Assembly: GCA_048393055.1 (NCBI GenBank)
Contig: DBFJJS010000006.1
Location: forward strand, 1 to 64,000
DNA: 64,000 nucleotides
Reading direction: 5' to 3'
Origin: Faeciplasma sp048393055
GTDB lineage: Bacteria > Bacillota > Clostridia > Oscillospirales > Ruminococcaceae
The notes under the pieces are model-generated. The model saw only the letters and a program-made list of their open reading frames with translations, made no database searches and was not told where the DNA came from. The position numbers and the translations under genes were made by a program. Shown in pieces: positions 59,992 through 64,000 of the stretch (its first letter is position 1; each line of letters starts with the position of its first letter).

Positions 59992-61176
59992 ATGAGCAAA
60001 AGCAAAAAGATCGGCAGACCGCTGCCTGTCCTGTATCAGTTGTACATTGCTGCGGCTGTTGCGATATGCAGGCTCAGGGGCGTAAAAATAATAACGGATA
60101 GATCAGGGGTTTCGGATATCAGGGGACCTGCTCTTATTCTGTCTCCTCATATATCCCTTAAAGACCACATAATAACCGGCTGGACTCTAATTAAGCACCG
60201 ACCGACTTTTGTACTGAGCGAGCATTTTGTGGCTAAGCCTTTTTTGGGGTTTATACTCAGGCGCTTTGGACATGTTATAACCAAGAAGATGTTTTGCCCT
60301 GACACATCTACTATACTTGGCATACTGCGCGCCAGGAAGGAGGGAAACATTATCGTCATGTTTCCGGAAGGAAGGCTCAACGCTGTGGCGCATTCCCAGC
60401 CTGTAGCAAAGGGAACGGCGGAGCTTGTCAAAAAGCTCGGAATAGACGTTTATACAATAGTAGGAAACGGGGCTGCTCTTGCATTTCCCAAGTGGGGCAG
60501 GAAATACCGCAGGGGAGTTATAAAGGTAACGACTCAAAAGACACTTGAGGCTCAAAAAATCAGAGAAATGTCGGTAAGCGAGATTTCGCATGTAATCGAT
60601 GCCGCAATATATCACGACGACGAAAAAGCTATGGCCGGAATGAAATACATTTGTAAGAACACCGCAGACGGCCTTGATAAAATACTTTACAAGTGCCCTG
60701 AATGCAAAGAAGAATATTCGATTTACGCCAAGGGCTGTCAGGTCGGATGCAGCTCCTGCGGGTTTAAGACCTCGCTCACACAGGACTATATATTTACAAA
60801 CGGCAGGATGCGCTCGCCGAACGAGTGGTTTTACTGGCAGATTGACGAGCTTTCTTTAGATACCGTCATGGAGGATAACATAAAAATCGGCGCCGTGAAC
60901 AAAAACGGCATTATGGATTATAACGCAGGAAGCGGTCATGTAAGGCTGGACAAGGACAGCATATATCTCAGCGGCGAAATTTTCGGCGAGCATACGGAGC
61001 TTTCAAAAAGCACGGCAAATATAGGCGGCATGCCGTATACGCCGTCCCGCGAGTTCGATATTTATTATGACAAGCGGCTTTTGTATCTTATGCCGCAGAA
61101 CAAGAGAAGAATTGTTAAATATGTGACGCTGGTAGATAAGATTGTAAAGCTATCTGAGGAGGGCGGCGCAAAGTAA
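59992..61176 (+). CDS. PlsC-family acyltransferase with C-terminal cysteine cluster
   Basis: A 394-residue protein. The first 200 residues match 1-acylglycerol-3-phosphate acyltransferases: HISLKD is the HX4D catalytic motif and VMFPEGRLNA is the acceptor-site FPEGR motif, with FGHVITKK before it. The C-terminal 170 residues hold CPECKEEYSIYAKGCQVGC and SSCGF, a probable zinc ribbon, followed by a beta-rich domain with no family I recognise. PlsC proteins act at the membrane in phosphatidic acid synthesis, but an added zinc-ribbon domain is not part of the housekeeping enzyme. AAGGTGAGG precedes the ATG. Confidence 0.82.
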   Translation: MSKSKKIGRPLPVLYQLYIAAAVAICRLRGVKIITDRSGVSDIRGPALILSPHISLKDHIITGWTLIKHRPTFVLSEHFVAKPFLGFILRRFGHVITKKMFCPDTSTILGILRARKEGNIIVMFPEGRLNAVAHSQPVAKGTAELVKKLGIDVYTIVGNGAALAFPKWGRKYRRGVIKVTTQKTLEAQKIREMSVSEISHVIDAAIYHDDEKAMAGMKYICKNTADGLDKILYKCPECKEEYSIYAKGCQVGCSSCGFKTSLTQDYIFTNGRMRSPNEWFYWQIDELSLDTVMEDNIKIGAVNKNGIMDYNAGSGHVRLDKDSIYLSGEIFGEHTELSKSTANIGGMPYTPSREFDIYYDKRLLYLMPQNKRRIVKYVTLVDKIVKLSEEGGAK

Positions 61177-61263
61177 AAACAGTGTATTTTCTACAAGTAC
61201 ATTTTATATGATTTTGTACACTGATAATGCCCTCTTGCCGCTGCAATATATGTAAAATACATA

Positions 61264-61292
61264 TTGAATTTTGCTGTGGCTTGAGTTATATT
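61264..61292 (+). promoter_or_regulatory. Promoter of the second YitT gene
   Basis: TTGAAT (61264-61269), a 17-base spacer and TATATT (61287-61292), 51 bases before the start codon. Confidence 0.6.
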
Positions 61293-61342
61293 ATCTATGG
61301 TTTAAAGCAGCAGAATAATAATTTGGAACGTGAGATGTAGAT

Positions 61343-62242
61343 ATGAAAAGATTTTTAAAAAAGAGCGTTGAATACGTTGTCATAGCGTTGCTTGCCATGC
61401 TCAGCGCGTTGTGCTATGTAATATTTATCTTTCCTAACAGTTTTGCTCCGGCAGGGTTTAACGGAATAGCCACAATGATACAATATCTGACAGGTACGAA
61501 TGTCGGTTATCTGTCGTTGATTTTTAACATACCGCTTATAATTGCGGTATATTTCCTTGTAGACAAGGAATTTGCAGTAAAGACGCTGGTGTTCATCCTG
61601 GCGTTTTCTGGCGGTCTTATTCTTATGGATGAGCCTTTTATCGACCTTGACCAGTTTATCTACCAAACCGAAAACGGAACCAGCACGATACTCGGTCCTA
61701 TAGTATCTGGGATATTGACCGGCGCTATATTAGGTGCGGTAATACTATTTAACAGCTGTTCCGGCGGAACGGAGCTTTGCGCGCTGCTTATACACAAGTT
61801 TAAGCCTTCGTATAATTTCGCGTGGGTGACGTTCGCACTCAATTCCGCCGTAGCGGTTGCGTCTTATTTTGTGTATAATTTCGAGCTTGAGCCGGTGATA
61901 CTGTGCATACTTTATTCGTTTATTTACAGCAACGTAAGCGACAGGGTGCTCAGAGGCTCGCGCGACGCAATAAAATTTGAGATAATTACAAACTATCCTG
62001 AGGAGATTTCGGAGGAAATAATTAAAGAGCTTGGGCACTCCGCTACGTTTATCAACGCCGAAGGCTGTTATTCCCACGATAAAAAGGGAATGCTGATGTG
62101 CGTTATCAATAAGGACCAGATTACCAAGCTTAAGAACATTTTGAGCAAATACCCAGATACCTTCGCGTGCATTTCAAACGTCACCAGCACGGTCGGAAAA
62201 TTCAGCGACAAGAGAAAAAAGAGCGTAACCATAACAGAGTAA
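61343..62242 (+). CDS. YitT family membrane protein
   Basis: A 299-residue YitT protein with five membrane helices and a C-terminal DUF2179 domain. Family patterns are NSFAPAGFNGIATMIQYLTG, GYLSLIFNIPLIIAVYFLVD, NSCSGGTELCALLIHKF and, in the soluble part, LGHSATFINAEGCYSHDKKG. Its N-terminus is short, unlike the 55-residue leader of the YitT gene at 10390, and the two copies are clearly diverged. The transport role is unproven. The start context is GAGATG-rich and weaker than most genes here. Confidence 0.87.
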   Translation: MKRFLKKSVEYVVIALLAMLSALCYVIFIFPNSFAPAGFNGIATMIQYLTGTNVGYLSLIFNIPLIIAVYFLVDKEFAVKTLVFILAFSGGLILMDEPFIDLDQFIYQTENGTSTILGPIVSGILTGAILGAVILFNSCSGGTELCALLIHKFKPSYNFAWVTFALNSAVAVASYFVYNFELEPVILCILYSFIYSNVSDRVLRGSRDAIKFEIITNYPEEISEEIIKELGHSATFINAEGCYSHDKKGMLMCVINKDQITKLKNILSKYPDTFACISNVTSTVGKFSDKRKKSVTITE

Positions 62243-62342
62243 TTTTACGTCGGATAAAGATAAAAGCCATCAAAAGGTAGCTACTCATAAAACAGTATCA
62301 ACAAAAAACTGAAATATAGTAGCTGCCTTACAGGGTGTAACG

Positions 62343-62383
62343 AAAAACGGGTAGGAAGTTAACAACTTCCTACCCGTTTTTTC
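62343..62383 (+). terminator. Terminator after the second YitT gene
   Basis: AACGGGTAGGAAGTT pairs perfectly with AACTTCCTACCCGTT over a 3-base loop, inside an A-run/T-run frame, then TTTCTAT. It reads in both directions. Confidence 0.88.
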
Positions 62384-62553
62384 TATATCTCATAGAACGA
62401 TAGAATGGTAGTTTTGCGCTTCCAGGAGATATTGTATTGTATTCATAGTTTCTGCACTCTGCAAGCTGCATAAATACAGACTTTTTACCCGTTTAAATAT
62501 CCACAATAGCACTACAAGAAACTACTATTAAAGTTTTCATTGTTGTGGTTTCC

Positions 62554-62715
62554 CTATAACAGATTTCTTCGGAAGTATTCAACAACAATTTTATCTACTT
62601 CATCTTTGCTCAGTGATTCGCGGCTTTCATATACTTGATTTGCTACTTCTTCAGGAAGTTCACTAGAATTAAACCAGCCGTAACCTGACGGTAAACCCCA
62701 TTCCTGTTCACTGAA
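62554..62715 (-). pseudogene. Remnant of the C-terminal end of an unrecognised protein
   Basis: On the minus strand 53 open codons end at TAG 62556-62554 and read FSEQEWGLPSGYGWFNSSEL, PEEVANQVYESRESLSKDEV and DKIVVEYFRRNLL. The composition and amphipathic helix pattern look like real protein, but the frame opens right after two stop codons with no ATG, GTG or TTG. It is probably a leftover 3' end of a gene. I do not recognise the family. The 170 bases between it and the terminator at 62343 hold nothing I can support. Confidence 0.55.
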
Positions 62716-62746
62716 TTATTAAAATTTCAAAGATAGCTCACTACTA

Positions 62747-63523
62747 CTAATTGATTAATAGAGCAGATTTCATTTTATTAACATATTCTCCTATGTATTT
62801 TGGTGCATCCTTTCCATACCGTTCAAGCAGCTTGATAATGGCGGAACCGACAATAGCTCCGTCAGAAATATCCGCCATTTTTTTTGCTTGCTCCGGCGTG
62901 GAAATACCAAATCCAATCGCACAAGGCACATTGGTATTCGCTCTTACTGCATTTACAATAGAATAAAGATCTGTATTAATCTCACTTCTCGTACCTGTCA
63001 CACCGAGACTGGAAACGATATATAAGAAGCCTTCCGCTTCTTTTGCGATCATGGCAATGCGGTTTTCAGATGTGGGTGCAATCAGCGACACTAAATCAAC
63101 ACCATACTTGTGGCAAAGCGGTAAGAATTCATCTTTTTCCTCAAAAGGAAGATCAGGCAGGATAAGTCCGTCAATGCCAATATCTTTGCAGGTAGAGATA
63201 AAGCGTTCCGCACCGTAAGAGAACACAACATTTGCATAGGTCATAAAGACCATCGGAACAGTTACGTCCCTACGTAGTTCTTTGACAAAGGTAAAAATTT
63301 TATCTGTGGTAGCACCGCCGTTCAGCGCACGAAGGTTTGCTCCCTGAATAACAGGTCCTTCAGCGGTAGGATCAGAGAACGGGATTCCGAGCTCGATAAG
63401 GTCTGCACCGTTTTCCACGGCGGCACAAACAGCAGTAGCGGTAGTTTCCAGATCAGGATCGCCGCATGTGATAAAGGCGATGAAAGCCTTTCCGTTTTCA
63501 AATGCTTTTTTTATATTACTCAT
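62747..63523 (-). CDS. trpA: Tryptophan synthase alpha chain
   Basis: A 258-residue barrel that cleaves indole-3-glycerol phosphate and passes indole to TrpB. AFIAFITCGDPDLETT starts it, ADLIELGIPFSDPTAEGPVI gives the catalytic Glu44 with Glu55 in the place where many enzymes have Asp (LADGP), a known variant. SLIAPTSENRIAMIAKEAEG, FLYIVSSLGVTGTR and the phosphate loop CAIGFGISTPEQAKKMA and GAIVGSAIIKLLE follow. I start at ATG 63523 behind GGGGAG, overlapping the trpB stop. Codon use looks more AT-rich than in the aromatic operon. Confidence 0.94.
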   Translation of the reverse strand: MSNIKKAFENGKAFIAFITCGDPDLETTATAVCAAVENGADLIELGIPFSDPTAEGPVIQGANLRALNGGATTDKIFTFVKELRRDVTVPMVFMTYANVVFSYGAERFISTCKDIGIDGLILPDLPFEEKDEFLPLCHKYGVDLVSLIAPTSENRIAMIAKEAEGFLYIVSSLGVTGTRSEINTDLYSIVNAVRANTNVPCAIGFGISTPEQAKKMADISDGAIVGSAIIKLLERYGKDAPKYIGEYVNKMKSALLIN

Positions 63524-64000
63524 GGATATTCTCCCCTCTGTAGCGGGCGATGGCGGCACAGTCCTTGTCGCCTCTGCCGGATATGGTGATTACGATGATT
63601 TTGTCTTTACCCATTGTCGGTGCGATCTTCATTGCGTGGGCTACGGCGTGAGCCGATTCGATTGCCGGAATAATACCCTCAGTCTTTGCCAGATATTCAA
63701 ATGCGTTTACCGCTTCATCATCGGTTACAGGGACATATTCGGCTCTGCCAATATCATGCAGATAAGCGTGCTCGGGACCGACGCCGGGATAGTCTAGCCC
63801 GGCTGAGATAGAATAAACGGGAGCTATCTGACCGTATTCGTCCTGACAGAAATATGACTTCATACCGTGGAAGATTCCAACTCTGCCAGTGGCAATTGTT
63901 GCCGCCGTTTCAAAGGTATCAGCACCTCTACCTGCCGCTTCACAGCCGATCAAGCGAACGCTCTTATCGCCTATAAAATGATAGAAGCTGCCAATCGCAT
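63516..64000 (-). CDS. trpB: Tryptophan synthase beta chain, C-terminal part (cut by the right edge)
   Basis: The last 161 residues of TrpB, the PLP enzyme that joins indole and serine. The open frame enters from beyond base 64000 as AIGSFYHFIGDKSVRLIGCE, a conserved TrpB stretch. GIFHGMKSYFCQDEYGQIAP, VYSISAGLDYPGVGPEHAYL and EGIIPAIESAHAVAHAMKIA follow, with the PLP-phosphate region outside the window. Its stop overlaps the trpA start by eight bases. The trp operon runs on the minus strand and is separate from the aromatic operon. Confidence 0.95.
   Translation of the reverse strand, partial: AIGSFYHFIGDKSVRLIGCEAAGRGADTFETAATIATGRVGIFHGMKSYFCQDEYGQIAPVYSISAGLDYPGVGPEHAYLHDIGRAEYVPVTDDEAVNAFEYLAKTEGIIPAIESAHAVAHAMKIAPTMGKDKIIVITISGRGDKDCAAIARYRGENIHE

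Noticed and set aside
62370..62471. A 33-codon minus-strand frame (MQLAECRNYEYNTIS) next to the gene remnant.
   Set aside because: It ends inside the terminator stem and has no ribosome site. It may be another scrap of old coding DNA but cannot be supported.

Overview
The window reads as chromosome from a Gram-positive, low-to-mid GC member of the class Clostridia, most like the Oscillospiraceae/Ruminococcaceae of animal guts. This is inferred from strong AGGAGG-type ribosome sites, lipobox lipoproteins, C-terminal wall or membrane anchors, a cohesin-like secreted protein, plant-glycan hydrolases (GH2, GH31, GH43), two YitT proteins, an acyl-CoA dehydratase activase-like giant protein and the NifU-like/GGGtGRT gene pair. 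No phage, insertion sequence or CRISPR array was seen.

Layout. 1-5.3 kb: a frameshifted ECF-type sigma factor cut by the left edge, a cohesin-like secreted protein, an SPFH/prohibitin protein, a lipoprotein, tRNA-Ser, an XRE-type membrane regulator and MscS. 5.5-12.8 kb: a solute-binding lipoprotein, an AraC regulator, an ABC exporter, a YitT protein, a methyltransferase and Hsp20 with an upstream CIRCE operator. 13-20 kb: a complete phosphate regulon, pstS-pstC-pstA-pstB-phoU, followed by a two-component pair of the PhoP/PhoR type with its own promoter. 20-28 kb: a 1266-residue surface protein with a glycosidase-like N-terminus, then two broken secreted-protein genes flanking an SH3b lipoprotein, then tRNA-Val and tRNA-Leu. 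28-40 kb: beta-galactosidase, a small wall-anchored protein, the NifU-like/GGGtGRT pair, a MacB-type ABC transporter, a four-gene operon of small membrane and repeat proteins (one of only 34 residues), and an epimerase divergent from a TetR regulator. 40-49 kb: the 1437-residue activase-like protein and a GH43-GH31 operon.

49.3-57.8 kb holds the most interesting locus. A consensus promoter is followed by a 21-codon leader peptide with nine Tyr or Phe codons, an antiterminator/terminator pair, and an eight-gene operon: DAHP synthase, prephenate dehydrogenase, aroB, aroA, aroC, pheA, an aroE-aroK fusion and aroQ. All seven steps to chorismate are encoded, plus the Tyr and Phe branch enzymes. 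The leader has every part needed for ribosome-mediated transcription attenuation by charged tRNA-Tyr and tRNA-Phe.

57.9-64 kb: a fucose/arabinose isomerase-family protein, two tRNA-Gln genes with different anticodons, an acyltransferase with a cysteine cluster, a second YitT protein, a gene remnant, and the end of a trp operon (trpB partial, trpA) running off the right edge.

Gene functions are from recognition of family motifs by eye. Promoters and terminators are from consensus matching and stem complementarity. No database search or folding program was run.
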